A stretch of 64,000 bases of DNA from Alloacidobacterium sp035547425 (GCA_035547425.1 DASZUU010000036.1:62001-126000), one strand, 5' to 3'. Counted from the stretch's first letter, positions 42,257-52,033 are shown. Notes: generated by a model not told the origin, from the letters alone. Made by a program: numbers and translations.

Positions 42257-43311
42257 ATTCTTTTCTTTCCACAAATACAATGCCAAAATTCAATGTAAGC
42301 GAGAGCAAGCAGCAGAAGCGTACGTCGCTATTGCATCGATTCGCAGGCCTTTATCTTCGTCAGGCAAGATGGACATGGAATCGTCTTCCACTGTCTTTGC
42401 GGAATAACCCATTGGGACGTACTTACGGTCGGCATATAGATCACATCGTGCGGCAGTATGCTGATCGCAAGCAGTACTTTGCAACATTCTTTCTAAGAAA
42501 CCGTCCTGAGCTAGAGTTGCTTCGTCGTCTGCTTGAAAAAAAGCCTGCTTCTTCGCGAGTAAATATCGCCATCCTTGCTTGCAGCAAAGGCGCAGAAGTG
42601 TATTCGATGGCATGGGCCATACGCTCGGCTCGGCCCGATCTGAAGCTGAAAATCTATGCGATCGATATCTCTCAGGAGATCGTTGATTTCGCCGAACGGG
42701 GAATATATTCGTTAAATATTTCCGATGCTCTCGATTCTTTAGACCATGAGGCTGCACAAGGCAAAGGAGATGTGAGGTGGAATACTTCACGCGATCAAAA
42801 TGCTTGGATGTTTGAACGGATGACTGCAGAAGAGATGAATGCCATGTTTGAGATACATGGTAATCAAGCGGCAGTAAGGCCAGCACTTCGAGAAGGAATC
42901 CACTGGCTATGTGGAGATGCCGGAGACCCCTTTCTTCCAGCAACTATTGGACTGCAGGACATTGTTGTGGCCAATCGTTTTCTTTGCCATATGAAACCAA
43001 ATATCGCTGCGGACTGTTTGCGGAATATTGCACGCTTAGTTGAAGCCGATGGATATCTTTTTGTTTCGGGTATTGATCTGGATGTACGAACGCGAGTTGC
43101 GCGGGAATTGAACTGGAAGCCTGTATTGGAATTGATGCGAGAAATTCATGATGGAGACGATTCCATTAAGCGTGGCTGGCCATTGGAATATTGGGGCTTA
43201 GAGCCTTTTGACGATCAGAGGCAGGACTGGCAGATGCGTTACGCTACAGTGTTTCAGCTTAGCGGCTGCGCATCAAACGCAACGTATGAGTTAAGTAACG
43301 CAGTTGGATAA
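42250..43311 (+). CDS. CheR-like S-adenosylmethionine-dependent methyltransferase
   Basis: A 353-residue enzyme with the CheR-type methyltransferase fold: VNIAILACSKGAEVYSMAWAI at SAM motif I (the family usually has GCSTGEE), KIYAIDISQEIVDFAERGIY, and DIVVANRFLCHM for motif IV. The first 100 residues are basic and include RYADRKQYFATFF-like sequence. No CheB- or chemoreceptor-like gene is nearby, so in this locus it more likely methylates a sugar or a small acceptor than a chemotaxis protein. That role is inferred. The start may instead be the ATG at 42280. Confidence 0.82.
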   Translation: MLNSFLSTNTMPKFNVSESKQQKRTSLLHRFAGLYLRQARWTWNRLPLSLRNNPLGRTYGRHIDHIVRQYADRKQYFATFFLRNRPELELLRRLLEKKPASSRVNIAILACSKGAEVYSMAWAIRSARPDLKLKIYAIDISQEIVDFAERGIYSLNISDALDSLDHEAAQGKGDVRWNTSRDQNAWMFERMTAEEMNAMFEIHGNQAAVRPALREGIHWLCGDAGDPFLPATIGLQDIVVANRFLCHMKPNIAADCLRNIARLVEADGYLFVSGIDLDVRTRVARELNWKPVLELMREIHDGDDSIKRGWPLEYWGLEPFDDQRQDWQMRYATVFQLSGCASNATYELSNAVG

Positions 43312-43328
43312 GCGCTGGGAGATATCAA

Positions 43329-43868
43329 ATGCGATTTACAAGAACTGACATACAAGGTGTCTGGCTGGTAGATCCTGACGTTCATGAAGATGAACGAGGC
43401 CGCTTTTTTCGTGCGTGGTGCCTGGACGAATTTGCAAAAAATGGAATTCATTTCATCCCCGTTCAGGCCAATATGGGCTTTAGTTTAAAAAAAGGTACTC
43501 TTCGCGGAATGCACTTTCAGATTGCTCCAGCTTTGGAAGCAAAGCTAATTCGATGTACACAGGGCGCTGTGTTCGATGTTGCAGTCGATCTTAGACCTGA
43601 CTCGCTGAGTTATGGCAGATGGTTTGGCGCAGAATTAACCCAAGAAAATGGCAAGATGTTATATGTGCCGGAAGGGTGTGCGCATGGATATCAAACTCTT
43701 AAGGATGAGACTGAGATATTTTATATGGCTTCGCAACCTTATACACCTACAGCCGCACACGGTGTTCGCTTCGATGATCCAGCTTTTAGCATTGAATGGC
43801 CTCTAAGTGTGACAGTTCTTTCAGAACAAGATCGCAACTGGCCTCTTGTATCCAGTAATAAAAATTAA
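43329..43868 (+). CDS. RmlC/RfbC-like sugar 3,5-epimerase
   Basis: A 179-residue cupin of the dTDP-4-dehydrorhamnose 3,5-epimerase family. Family motifs are DERGRFFRAW, TLRGMHFQ with the catalytic His, IRCTQGAVFDVAVDLR, YVPEGCAHGYQTL and FDDPAFSIEWP. No RmlA, RmlB or RmlD gene is in the window, while CDP-glucose genes lie about 3 kb downstream. It could therefore act on a CDP-4-keto-6-deoxy sugar, as RmlC-like CDP-sugar epimerases do in dideoxyhexose routes. Or it may work with rml genes elsewhere. Confidence 0.9.
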   Translation: MRFTRTDIQGVWLVDPDVHEDERGRFFRAWCLDEFAKNGIHFIPVQANMGFSLKKGTLRGMHFQIAPALEAKLIRCTQGAVFDVAVDLRPDSLSYGRWFGAELTQENGKMLYVPEGCAHGYQTLKDETEIFYMASQPYTPTAAHGVRFDDPAFSIEWPLSVTVLSEQDRNWPLVSSNKN

Positions 43869-43930
43869 GTCTTAAGGCTAAGAAGAATACCTCCATACAT
43901 ATAGTGCGTTGAAGCTTATATCTGAAGAGG

Positions 43931-45097
43931 ATGGTACGCGGAATGAAGCAAAAAATCGAAACTCCACGCATATTGATCCTGTCTCAAAGGAATCTTACTC
44001 AAATTCAACCTTTTCGTTGCGCTCATTTCGAGTTTGAAGACGTAATCTCGCAAATTGATGCTGTGGATATTCTGACGCCTCGTTTTGATCCTTCCACGCA
44101 GCGCCAGGCGATTGCTAAAAAGATTGCGTATCACACGCCGTTTCGTTTGAATCCTGGGATGCCGCATGAGGAGATAGAAAGAGAGTACGATCTATTTCTG
44201 GCAATCTGTGGTGATCCAACAGATCTTTTGCGGGTCCATGCTCTCAAGGGTTGGCGCAAAAAGTGCAAAAAGGCCATATGTCTGATTGATGAAGTATGGG
44301 TAAAACAAATGAACTCTTATCGAGGTTTTTTAAGCCTGTTAAAAGAGTTCGATACCGTAATTCTTTACTACAGCCAAAGTATTGACCCTCTTAATAAGAT
44401 AATTGGGCAAAAATGTGTTTTCATGCCTCCCGGTGTGGATGCTGTTCGTTTTTGTCCATATCCAAATCCATATGAACGCGTCATCGATGTGTATAGCGTA
44501 GGGCGCAGGTCTGCCAGTACTCATCACACACTTTTGAGAATGGCGGCAGAAGAGGGAGCGTTTTATTTGCACGACAGTACATCAGCCAGCCAGGTGCTTA
44601 ATCCGATAGAACATCGAAACCTTTTTGCCAATATTGTGAAGCGGAGCCGTTATTTCATCGTAAATCCAGGATTGATCGATCGGCCTGATGTTAGGGGCGA
44701 TCAGATTGAATTTGGAAACAGGTACTTTGAAGGCGCTGCTGCGGGAACCGTCATGTTGGGGGAGCGCCCGCGGAATGGCCAGTTTGAAAAATACTTTGAT
44801 TGGCCGGATGCCATGATTGATGTCCCATACAATTCTCCAAATATAGACGATGTGATCGCGGTTTTGAATCGTGACCCGGAGAGGCAGGAGAAAGCCCGGC
44901 GCAAGAACGTGGAACAAACCCTGCTGCGCCATGATTGGGCTTATCGGTGGGAAACAATGCTTGCAATGGCAGGGCTTGAAGCATTACCGCAATTGTCGGA
45001 AAGAAAAGTATTTTTGCAGAAGTTGGCCAAGCTGGCATTACCTATTCATACTAATTCGCAAGTGGAAGCAGATGCTGACGTTCCCTGCATTCAGTAG
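43931..45097 (+). CDS. Glycosyltransferase, GT-B / family 1-like
   Basis: A 388-residue soluble protein of the CgeB-type GT-B family. It starts PRILILSQRNLTQIQPFRC, contains CVFMPPGVDAVRFCPYPNP in the linker between the two Rossmann domains, and ends the donor half with GNRYFEGAAAGTVMLGERP and QEKARRKNVEQTLLRHDWAYRWETML. A second in-frame ATG at 43943 is possible. Donor and acceptor are unknown. It is followed after 45 bp by the pyruvyltransferase gene. Confidence 0.85.
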   Translation: MVRGMKQKIETPRILILSQRNLTQIQPFRCAHFEFEDVISQIDAVDILTPRFDPSTQRQAIAKKIAYHTPFRLNPGMPHEEIEREYDLFLAICGDPTDLLRVHALKGWRKKCKKAICLIDEVWVKQMNSYRGFLSLLKEFDTVILYYSQSIDPLNKIIGQKCVFMPPGVDAVRFCPYPNPYERVIDVYSVGRRSASTHHTLLRMAAEEGAFYLHDSTSASQVLNPIEHRNLFANIVKRSRYFIVNPGLIDRPDVRGDQIEFGNRYFEGAAAGTVMLGERPRNGQFEKYFDWPDAMIDVPYNSPNIDDVIAVLNRDPERQEKARRKNVEQTLLRHDWAYRWETMLAMAGLEALPQLSERKVFLQKLAKLALPIHTNSQVEADADVPCIQ

Positions 45098-45142
45098 CAC
45101 TCACCTCTACCGCTACCATCATTCCATCCGGATCGAGCACGA

Positions 45143-46465
45143 ATGAAAAAAACAAAGACAATGATTGCACTTCTGCATCATACAGGCGGTGGGAATCTCG
45201 GTGACGACGCCACTATGGACGTTGTTATCCGTAATATTCGTCAGCGCTGGCCTGAAGCAGAAATTGTTGCTTTTTCTATGAATCCTGAAGATACAGGAAA
45301 GAAATATGAAATTCCTTCCTATCCCATAAGACGGCATCGATGGAGCGTTGGATATAGACAGGAAGCCTCGCAATCGGTATCGGCAAATGAAAATAAGCTT
45401 TTTCGCAGGCTTAAGACGAGTAGCAATCCGGCAATTCGCATACCGCGGACACTGTTTTACGAGCTTGCATTTCTCTTTTCTTCATGGCGTATCCTCAAAC
45501 CATTTGATCTTCTCCTGGTAAGCGGAGGCGGTCAGCTAACGGAGCGAAGTGGGCCATGGGGGTTTCCCTATGCGATTTTTATCTGGATATTGATGGCAAA
45601 GCTAGCGGGCCTGAAATGCAAATTTTTAAGTGTTGGTGCGGGCCCATTGAGGCATCCAGTAAGTAAGTTTCTCGTCGCGCGCTCACTTTACATGGCCGAC
45701 TATGTTTCTTTTCGCGACGAGCCCTCGAAAAAAGTGGCTCGCACAGCAGGTTTCAAAGGTGAGAGCCATGTTTACCCGGATAATGTGTACAACCTTGACG
45801 TAACATCGGTCTGCGCTTCAAGCGTGGAGAGAAAAGATCCGGTTGTTGGGATTGCTCCCATGCCTTATCCGTTTTGCGATCCGCGTGAGCATCCCGCAGA
45901 TCGCCATCAGGCAATGTACGAGGAATACATTGGAAAGCTTGCAGCGTGTGCTTCATCGCTTGTCAGATATTCCTGTTCACTGGAGCTATTTGGCAGTGAT
46001 GTGGGAGCCGATCCTTCGGCGATTGAGGACATGCGGAAAGTTCTTCAGCATCGTTACAACATTTCAACGCCGCCATACAAAGCCCGTGATTCTGTAAATA
46101 AGTTGCTTTTGCAAATGTGCGAGATGGATTATGTCGTTACTTGCAGATTTCATGGAGTGGTATTTGCCCATCTCTTAAATAAGCCTGTTCTCGCAATCGC
46201 TCATCATCCAAAGGTGACAGATCTTATGCATGCTCTGGGTCAGGGAAAATACTGCTTCGATATACAGGGATTCGACCCGGATGTATTGGCTGATGCATTT
46301 GCTGATCTGGTGGCCAATACTCAGGCCGTCAAAAGCAGTATGGCTGCCAGTGCCTCCCTTTATAAATCTAAGCTGATAAAGGAGTTCGACATGCTTTTTC
46401 CTCCTGCGGCAGCCAATATATTGATGCCACAAGTCAAACTCGTAGCAGAACAAAAACAAATGTAG
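45143..46465 (+). CDS. Polysaccharide pyruvyltransferase-family protein
   Basis: A 440-residue member of the PS_pyruv_trans family. It opens HHTGGGNLGDDATMDVVIRNI with EIVAFSMNPEDT, and has LLVSGGGQLTE, CKFLSVGAGPL, and CRFHGVVFAHLLNKPVLAIAHHPK in the C-terminal half, all conserved motifs. Members transfer pyruvate from phosphoenolpyruvate to a sugar, making an acidic ketal on the polymer; some instead transfer other groups. This would give the exopolysaccharide negative charge. Confidence 0.9.
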   Translation: MKKTKTMIALLHHTGGGNLGDDATMDVVIRNIRQRWPEAEIVAFSMNPEDTGKKYEIPSYPIRRHRWSVGYRQEASQSVSANENKLFRRLKTSSNPAIRIPRTLFYELAFLFSSWRILKPFDLLLVSGGGQLTERSGPWGFPYAIFIWILMAKLAGLKCKFLSVGAGPLRHPVSKFLVARSLYMADYVSFRDEPSKKVARTAGFKGESHVYPDNVYNLDVTSVCASSVERKDPVVGIAPMPYPFCDPREHPADRHQAMYEEYIGKLAACASSLVRYSCSLELFGSDVGADPSAIEDMRKVLQHRYNISTPPYKARDSVNKLLLQMCEMDYVVTCRFHGVVFAHLLNKPVLAIAHHPKVTDLMHALGQGKYCFDIQGFDPDVLADAFADLVANTQAVKSSMAASASLYKSKLIKEFDMLFPPAAANILMPQVKLVAEQKQM

Positions 46466-46620
46466 ATACCGATCAATTATTGGTATACACTTTTGGCCAA
46501 TAAGTTATCTGGAAATTGCGCTGCATCCGCTGCTGGATAACTCCTGTAATTTCGGCCAATCACCCCACCTCTCCCGTTTCTCCCCTGGCAAAATCTGTTG
46601 GTACTCCAAGGAGACCTGTC

Positions 46621-47517
46621 ATGAAGGTAGTGCTGTTTTGTGGTGGACTAGGCCTGCGCATTCGCGATGCGGAAAATATTCCGAAGCCTCTAGTGCAAAT
46701 TGGATACAGGCCGGTCATTTGGCATGTCATGAAGTATTACGCCCATTATGGACATAAGGATTTCATCTTGTGTTTAGGCTATGGCGCAGACGCGATCAAG
46801 AAATATTTTCTTGATTACAGCGAGTGTGTATCTAACGATTTTGTATTGTCTTGTGGCGGCAAAAAAGTTGAGTTGTTTAATAGCGATACTCACGACTGGC
46901 GTATTACATTTGCCGATACAGGCGTTGATTCCAATATTGGCCAGCGCTTGAAAGCAGTTGAAAAACATCTGGAAGGAGAGGAAGAGTTTCTCGCTAATTA
47001 TAGCGATGGCTTAACCGACCTGGCGCTTCCTCAGCAACTCGATCATTTCCGCAGCCATGGAAAGATAGCCAGTTTTCTATGTGTATTGCCGAATCTGAGC
47101 TATCACATGGTGTCACTTGAAAAGGGCAGCAGCTTAGTATCCGGTGTTCACGCCATCAATAACGGAAGTGTTCGGATCAACGGCGGCTACTTCATCTTTA
47201 AAAAAGAAATATTCAAATACATCCATGACCGCGAGGAGCTTGTTCTTGAACCCTTCCAAAGGCTTATGCAAGAACAGCAGCTAGTTGGTTATCAGCACGA
47301 CGGTTTTTGGGCAGGCATGGACACATTCAAAGATAAGCAACAGTTGGAGAGCCTCTGGAGCAGCGGTTCAGCGCCATGGCAAGTGTGGAAAGGAAATGGT
47401 CTTGCTGGAACAGAGAATTCTAAATTTCGGGCGGTAGTTCCAGCCGGAGATTTTCTTGATCATCATGTTTCATACGTTGATTCCTTAAACGGACCTAGCC
47501 GATCTGTTCGCAACTGA
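46621..47517 (+). CDS. rfbF: Glucose-1-phosphate cytidylyltransferase
   Basis: A 298-residue nucleotidyltransferase from the ATG at 46621, chosen because AAGGAG lies 8 nt upstream; a longer frame from 46516 adds 35 residues without homology. Motifs are VVLFCGGLGLRIRDAENIPKP (loop with catalytic residues), NYSDGLTDL and GGYFIFKKEIFKY, plus EPFQRLMQEQQLVGYQHDGFW. It makes CDP-glucose, the precursor for RfbG. It is longer than most homologues (about 257) by a C-terminal tail of about 35 residues. It begins the CDP-sugar module. Confidence 0.92.
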   Translation: MKVVLFCGGLGLRIRDAENIPKPLVQIGYRPVIWHVMKYYAHYGHKDFILCLGYGADAIKKYFLDYSECVSNDFVLSCGGKKVELFNSDTHDWRITFADTGVDSNIGQRLKAVEKHLEGEEEFLANYSDGLTDLALPQQLDHFRSHGKIASFLCVLPNLSYHMVSLEKGSSLVSGVHAINNGSVRINGGYFIFKKEIFKYIHDREELVLEPFQRLMQEQQLVGYQHDGFWAGMDTFKDKQQLESLWSSGSAPWQVWKGNGLAGTENSKFRAVVPAGDFLDHHVSYVDSLNGPSRSVRN

Positions 47518-47549
47518 CCCTGGACACCAAACGATGTAAGGAGAAATTC

Positions 47550-48881
47550 ATGAGCGTAGATATCCAATTGCGAATTCGCGAAGCCGAAGGCAGGCCGATT
47601 CGCATAGGAATGGTGGGCGCCGGGGCAACTGGAAGAGCGATTGCCTTGCAACTTGGTACGCCTGTACCCGGCATGCGTCTTGTAGCAATTGCAAATCGCA
47701 CGTTTGATCGTGCTGAAAGAGCATTCCGTGAGGCCGGTTTTGCGCAGTGGGCAAAGGCTGACACAGTTCTTCAGGCAGAAGACTTTATCGCTCGGGATGT
47801 CCCTGTTATCACTGATAATCCATTCGTATTAAGCAGCTGCCGTTCGATCGATTTGCTTATTGAGGTAACGGGTACGATAGAAGCCGCTGCCGGCGTGGTG
47901 CTGGATGCATTTAACCATGGCAAGGATGTTGTTCTTGTAAACGCCGAGCTCGATTCGTTGATCGGACCGATTCTCAAAGCCAAAGCGGATGAAGCCGGCG
48001 TGATTCTTACGCATACTGATGGAGATGAGCCTGGGGTTGCCATGACACTATTGCGTTACCTCAGAACGCTGGGTTTGCGTATCGTTGCTGCAGGCAACAT
48101 CAAAGGCATGGTGGATTACTATCGCAACCCGGAGACACAAAAAGCCTTTGCAGAAAAGAACGATCAGGATGTGAAAAAGGTTACTTCATTTGCTGATTCG
48201 ACAAAGTTATCGATGGAGGCTACTGTTCTTGCCAATGCAACTGGATTTAAAGTTGGACGGCGAGGCATGTATGGGCCGGCGTGCAATTACGTGCGCGAAG
48301 TGGCTAATCATTTGCCGGCAGATGAAATGCTAGAAACCGGCCTCATTGATTTTGCACTGGGCGCAGCTCCGCATACAGGTGCTTTTGTCGTAGTTCATGA
48401 AGACTCGAAAGCTAAAAAGACACAATTAGCCTATTACAAATTAGGCGATGGCCCATTCTATGTCTTCTACACGCCGTTTCATTTGCCGCATCTTCAAATA
48501 GTGTCTACGATCGGTCGCGCTGTAATTCATCGCGATGCTACGGTATCGCCGATTGATGGCCCGGTTTGTGAAGTAGTCAGTGTTGCGAAGCGCAATTTAA
48601 AAGCGGGAGAGCGGCTAGATGGCATTGGCGGATTTTGTACATACGGTCTTATCGATAATGCCTCTGCGGCTCGTGCCATCAATGCGTTACCGATCGGCCT
48701 GTCGGAAGGTTGCGTGCTGATCAGGGATATAGAAAAAGATGCCGTGATTTCTTTCGATGATGTAGAAATTGCTGCCCAGGGAATTGCCGGACGGCTTTGG
48801 GCGGAGCAAAATGCCCGGTGGCCACATGGAACGGGCCGAATCTCGATGAAAGAGCCTCTATCGATGGCAGGAACACGATGA
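47550..48881 (+). CDS. Homoserine dehydrogenase-like Rossmann enzyme with SAF domain
   Basis: A 443-residue oxidoreductase. The N-terminal Rossmann fold reads IRIGMVGAGATGRAIALQL, followed by VLVNAELDSLIGPILK and HTDGDEPGVAMTLL, as in homoserine dehydrogenase-like enzymes. The C-terminal 100 residues form a SAF domain (KRNLKAGERLDGIGGFCTYGLI, NALPIGLSEGCVLI), also seen in sialic-acid synthases and FlgA. Genes of this build often sit between rfbF and rfbG. The enzyme probably modifies a CDP-sugar or makes a precursor for it. It overlaps rfbG by 4 bp. Its reaction is unknown to me. Confidence 0.8.
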   Translation: MSVDIQLRIREAEGRPIRIGMVGAGATGRAIALQLGTPVPGMRLVAIANRTFDRAERAFREAGFAQWAKADTVLQAEDFIARDVPVITDNPFVLSSCRSIDLLIEVTGTIEAAAGVVLDAFNHGKDVVLVNAELDSLIGPILKAKADEAGVILTHTDGDEPGVAMTLLRYLRTLGLRIVAAGNIKGMVDYYRNPETQKAFAEKNDQDVKKVTSFADSTKLSMEATVLANATGFKVGRRGMYGPACNYVREVANHLPADEMLETGLIDFALGAAPHTGAFVVVHEDSKAKKTQLAYYKLGDGPFYVFYTPFHLPHLQIVSTIGRAVIHRDATVSPIDGPVCEVVSVAKRNLKAGERLDGIGGFCTYGLIDNASAARAINALPIGLSEGCVLIRDIEKDAVISFDDVEIAAQGIAGRLWAEQNARWPHGTGRISMKEPLSMAGTR

Positions 48882-50020
48882 ATGTAGATAGCGCCTTTTG
48901 GAAGGGCCGCCGTGTATTTCTGACGGGCCATACTGGGTTTAAGGGGAGTTGGCTGACGCTGTGGCTCAATATGCTCGGAGCAGACGTTACTGCTTATGCG
49001 CTGGCTCCTCCAACGCAGCCGAGCTTATTTGAGCAGGCACAAGTTGGAAGATTTGTGCATTCTATATACGGCGATATTCGTGACTACGCTCGCTTGAAGA
49101 GTGCTCTTGCCGAATGCTCGCCGGATATTGTTTTGCATATGGCTGCACAGTCCGTGGTGCGTAGGGGGTATGAGGATCCGATAGAGAACTATTCGACCAA
49201 TGTCATGGGCACAGTGCATATTTTGGAGGCTGTACGGCAGTTGCAGCGACCATGTGCCGTAGTCAATGTCACAAGCGATAAATGTTACGAAAATCGAGAG
49301 TGGGTATGGGGTTACCGCGAAAATGAGCCCATGGGCGGACGCGACCCATATTCGAATTCAAAGGGATGCGCGGAGCTTGTCACAAGCGCCTATCAAAAAT
49401 CGTTTTTTCCTCCGGAAGCAATATCAAGTCATGGCGTTGCACTGGCCAGCGCGCGCGCGGGGAATGCCATCGGCGGCGGTGATTGGACGAGCCATCAGCT
49501 TATTCCTGATTTAATGCGGGCATTTTTGAGCGGCAAAGCCTGCATGATTCGCAATCCCTCCGCTTTTCGGCCATGGCAGTTTGTTCTGGAACCGCTGCGC
49601 GGTTACTTGATGCTCGCAGAACGCCTCGTGAATGATGGTCCGCGATTTGTATCTGGATGGAACTTTGGCCCTGCCGATGTGGATGTAAAACCCGTGTCGT
49701 GGATAGCTGACGAATTAGTTCAGTTGTGGGGTGAAGATGCCCGGTGGTGTTTGGATTCGCAGGCACATCCGGAGGAAGCTCACGCGCTTAAACTCGATGC
49801 AACAAAAGCTGCTGCCTCCTTACAATGGCGTCCTGTCCTTTCTTTAAAACAGGCGCTGTCGTGGATCGTTGAGTGGTATCAAACGTTCCAGAGACACGGC
49901 GACCTATTGGCAATCACGCAAAAACAAATTGAACAGTACGAAATCCTAGCTGAAAAAGCAGAGGCTGATTCAGCGGCATTCAGTGATTCACAAAAAGAAA
50001 TGATGATTGGAGAAGCGTAG
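48878..50020 (+). CDS. rfbG: CDP-glucose 4,6-dehydratase
   Basis: A 380-residue short-chain dehydrogenase from the ATG at 48878, which overlaps the previous stop as ATGA. The frame continues to 48797 but the extra 27 codons lack homology. NAD binding is RVFLTGHTGFKGSWLTLWL; the catalytic region has HMAAQSVVRRGYEDP, VNVTSDKCYEN and the YSNSKGCAEL YxxxK motif. It turns CDP-glucose into CDP-4-keto-6-deoxyglucose. RfbH (E1) and E3, needed for 3,6-dideoxyhexoses, are not in the window. Confidence 0.94.
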   Translation: MNVDSAFWKGRRVFLTGHTGFKGSWLTLWLNMLGADVTAYALAPPTQPSLFEQAQVGRFVHSIYGDIRDYARLKSALAECSPDIVLHMAAQSVVRRGYEDPIENYSTNVMGTVHILEAVRQLQRPCAVVNVTSDKCYENREWVWGYRENEPMGGRDPYSNSKGCAELVTSAYQKSFFPPEAISSHGVALASARAGNAIGGGDWTSHQLIPDLMRAFLSGKACMIRNPSAFRPWQFVLEPLRGYLMLAERLVNDGPRFVSGWNFGPADVDVKPVSWIADELVQLWGEDARWCLDSQAHPEEAHALKLDATKAAASLQWRPVLSLKQALSWIVEWYQTFQRHGDLLAITQKQIEQYEILAEKAEADSAAFSDSQKEMMIGEA

Positions 50021-50022
50021 TA

Positions 50023-51345
50023 ATGTCGATGCCAAATATCGTTGTGATCGGCTCTGGTATGGCAGGATTTGGCGCAGCTTATAGATTGCACCAGGAGGGC
50101 GTATCTCCTGTAATGTACGACAAGAATGCCTATTATGGCGGCCATACTATGTCATTTCGCTACGAGAGCGGATTTCTGTTTGACGTGGGACCACATATTT
50201 CTTTTACAAAAGACAGTCGTATTCAGGAGCTCTTTGCTGATAGTGTCGAACAGCGCTATGAAACAATTCCAATCAATCTGAATAATTATTGGCAGGGATA
50301 TTGGCCACAGCATCCCGTACAGCTGCATCTGCATGGATTGCCCGAAGAAACCATATTGAAGGTCATTACTGATTTTGTTGCCGAGCAATATGCTCCAGAA
50401 CGCCCTATCAATAATTATGCCGATTGGCTTTATTCCAGCTTTGGAAAAACATTCGCTGAAACATTTCCGATGCAGTACACGCGAAAATATCACACAACTA
50501 CAGCGGAAAACATGAGCACCGACTGGCTGGGACCGCGCATTTATCGTCCCAGCCTGGAGGAAGTATTGCGTGGGGCATTGTCGGCATCGGCTCCACAAGT
50601 GCATTACATTACACACTTTCGCTATCCCAGCGATGGCGGTTTCCGGCTTTATCTGAATAAGTTTGTCCCTATGGGTAATCTGCACTTGAATCATGAGTTG
50701 GTTTCGATTAACCCTCGCACTCATGAATTGAAATTCTCAAATGGCGTCATTACACAGTACGATTCGCTGGTTTCTTCGATGCCATTACCGGATGTGATTC
50801 GTATGATCGAGGGCGCGCCGGCAGATGTTTTGGATGCTTCAAAGCGGCTGGCCTGCTCTACTTGCGTGCTTGTGAATATTGGCGTGAATCGTGAAGATAT
50901 TTCGTCAGCTCATATGACTTACTTTTATGACGATGATATTTGTTTTACACGTCTTGGATTTCCTCACATGCTTTCAGCACGGAATGCTCCTCCCGGAACA
51001 GGCAATATTCAGGCAGAAGTCTACTTTTCTGATAAATACAAGCCATTTTCTGGAAAGCCGGAAGAATGGATTGAGCCTGTTATACAAGACCTCCATCGTT
51101 GTGGATTATTGCGGGAAGATGACCGGATTTTAGATCGCAAAGCGATGTTTCTGAAATATGCAAATATCATCTTCGATCTGGAACGGGCGGATGCCCTTAA
51201 AACTGTACACGGCTATCTTGACGATTTAGGAATTGCTTACTGCGGACGCTATGGCGACTGGGGTTATATGTGGACTGACGAAAGCTTCAAAAGCGGGGAA
51301 CTGGCAGCCGAGCGTGCATTGTCTTCAGTTGTGTCGTCAACCTAG
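50023..51345 (+). CDS. FAD-dependent amine-oxidase-like / UDP-galactopyranose-mutase-like protein
   Basis: A 440-residue flavoprotein. It opens IVVIGSGMAGFGAAYRLHQEG, followed by YGGHTMSF and FLFDVGPHISF, as in protoporphyrinogen oxidase and UDP-galactopyranose mutase-like families. The C-terminal FAD motif reads YCGRYGDWGYMWTDESFKSG. Its place right after rfbG, 2 bp away, suggests that it acts on the CDP-keto-sugar or a later form. A mutase, oxidase or desaturase activity is possible. No membrane helix is seen. Confidence 0.8.
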   Translation: MSMPNIVVIGSGMAGFGAAYRLHQEGVSPVMYDKNAYYGGHTMSFRYESGFLFDVGPHISFTKDSRIQELFADSVEQRYETIPINLNNYWQGYWPQHPVQLHLHGLPEETILKVITDFVAEQYAPERPINNYADWLYSSFGKTFAETFPMQYTRKYHTTTAENMSTDWLGPRIYRPSLEEVLRGALSASAPQVHYITHFRYPSDGGFRLYLNKFVPMGNLHLNHELVSINPRTHELKFSNGVITQYDSLVSSMPLPDVIRMIEGAPADVLDASKRLACSTCVLVNIGVNREDISSAHMTYFYDDDICFTRLGFPHMLSARNAPPGTGNIQAEVYFSDKYKPFSGKPEEWIEPVIQDLHRCGLLREDDRILDRKAMFLKYANIIFDLERADALKTVHGYLDDLGIAYCGRYGDWGYMWTDESFKSGELAAERALSSVVSST

Positions 51346-51385
51346 GAGGTATAGTGCTTTGGACAGATGAGAGAGTAGCTGGATT

Positions 51386-52033
51386 ATGATGAACCTGAAT
51401 CTGAATAGAGGACGTAATGAACCACTCAAGGTGCTGTGCCTGGGAGCACATTCCGATGATATAGAAATCGGTTGTGGAGGGACTATTCTCAGGCTTGCTG
51501 ATGAATATCCACAGTGCACATTTCATTGGGTAGTATTCAGTGCTATCGGCATCCGTAAAACAGAAGCGGAGCAGGCGGCTCACATATTCGCTGGCTCACG
51601 GCTTGGGACACTGACTCTGCACGAATTTCAAGACGGGTTTATGCCGTTCACCGGCGCTGAAATAAAAAAAGTATTTGAAGGATTAAAGCCCGTTTCTCCA
51701 GATATAGTTCTGACGCATTATCGCAAAGATGCACATCAGGACCATCGTCTTCTGTCAGAACTGACGTGGAATACATTCCGAAACCACTTAATTATGGAGT
51801 ATGAAATTCCTAAGTATGATGGCGATCTGGGGTCGCCGTCATTTTTTGTGCCGCTCTCAGCAGATATCTATCGGGCAAAGGTTTCCCATCTCATGAATGC
51901 TTTTGCTTCGCAACAAAGTAAGCAGTGGTTTGATGAATCTACATTTCAGGCACTTATGCGATTACGCGGCATGGAATGTGCTTCTCCAAGTAATTATGCG
52001 GAAGCTTTTTACTGCCGTAAGTTGGTGTATTGA
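51386..52033 (+). CDS. PIG-L/LmbE-family deacetylase
   Basis: A 215-residue enzyme with the family's metal site: CLGAHSDDIEIGCGGT near the N-terminus and THYRKDAHQDHRLLS further on. Family members remove N-acetyl groups from GlcNAc-containing compounds or hydrolyse related amides, using zinc. It follows the FAD enzyme after 40 bp and precedes the flippase gene. It likely trims an acetamido group on the final sugar of the module or on a lipid-linked unit. The start ATG-ATG at 51386 is the first of two. Confidence 0.9.
   Translation: MMNLNLNRGRNEPLKVLCLGAHSDDIEIGCGGTILRLADEYPQCTFHWVVFSAIGIRKTEAEQAAHIFAGSRLGTLTLHEFQDGFMPFTGAEIKKVFEGLKPVSPDIVLTHYRKDAHQDHRLLSELTWNTFRNHLIMEYEIPKYDGDLGSPSFFVPLSADIYRAKVSHLMNAFASQQSKQWFDESTFQALMRLRGMECASPSNYAEAFYCRKLVY

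Noticed and set aside
43329..43868. A dTDP-rhamnose pathway in the locus
   Set aside because: Only an RmlC-like gene is present; RmlA, RmlB and RmlD are absent, so the claim is not supported.
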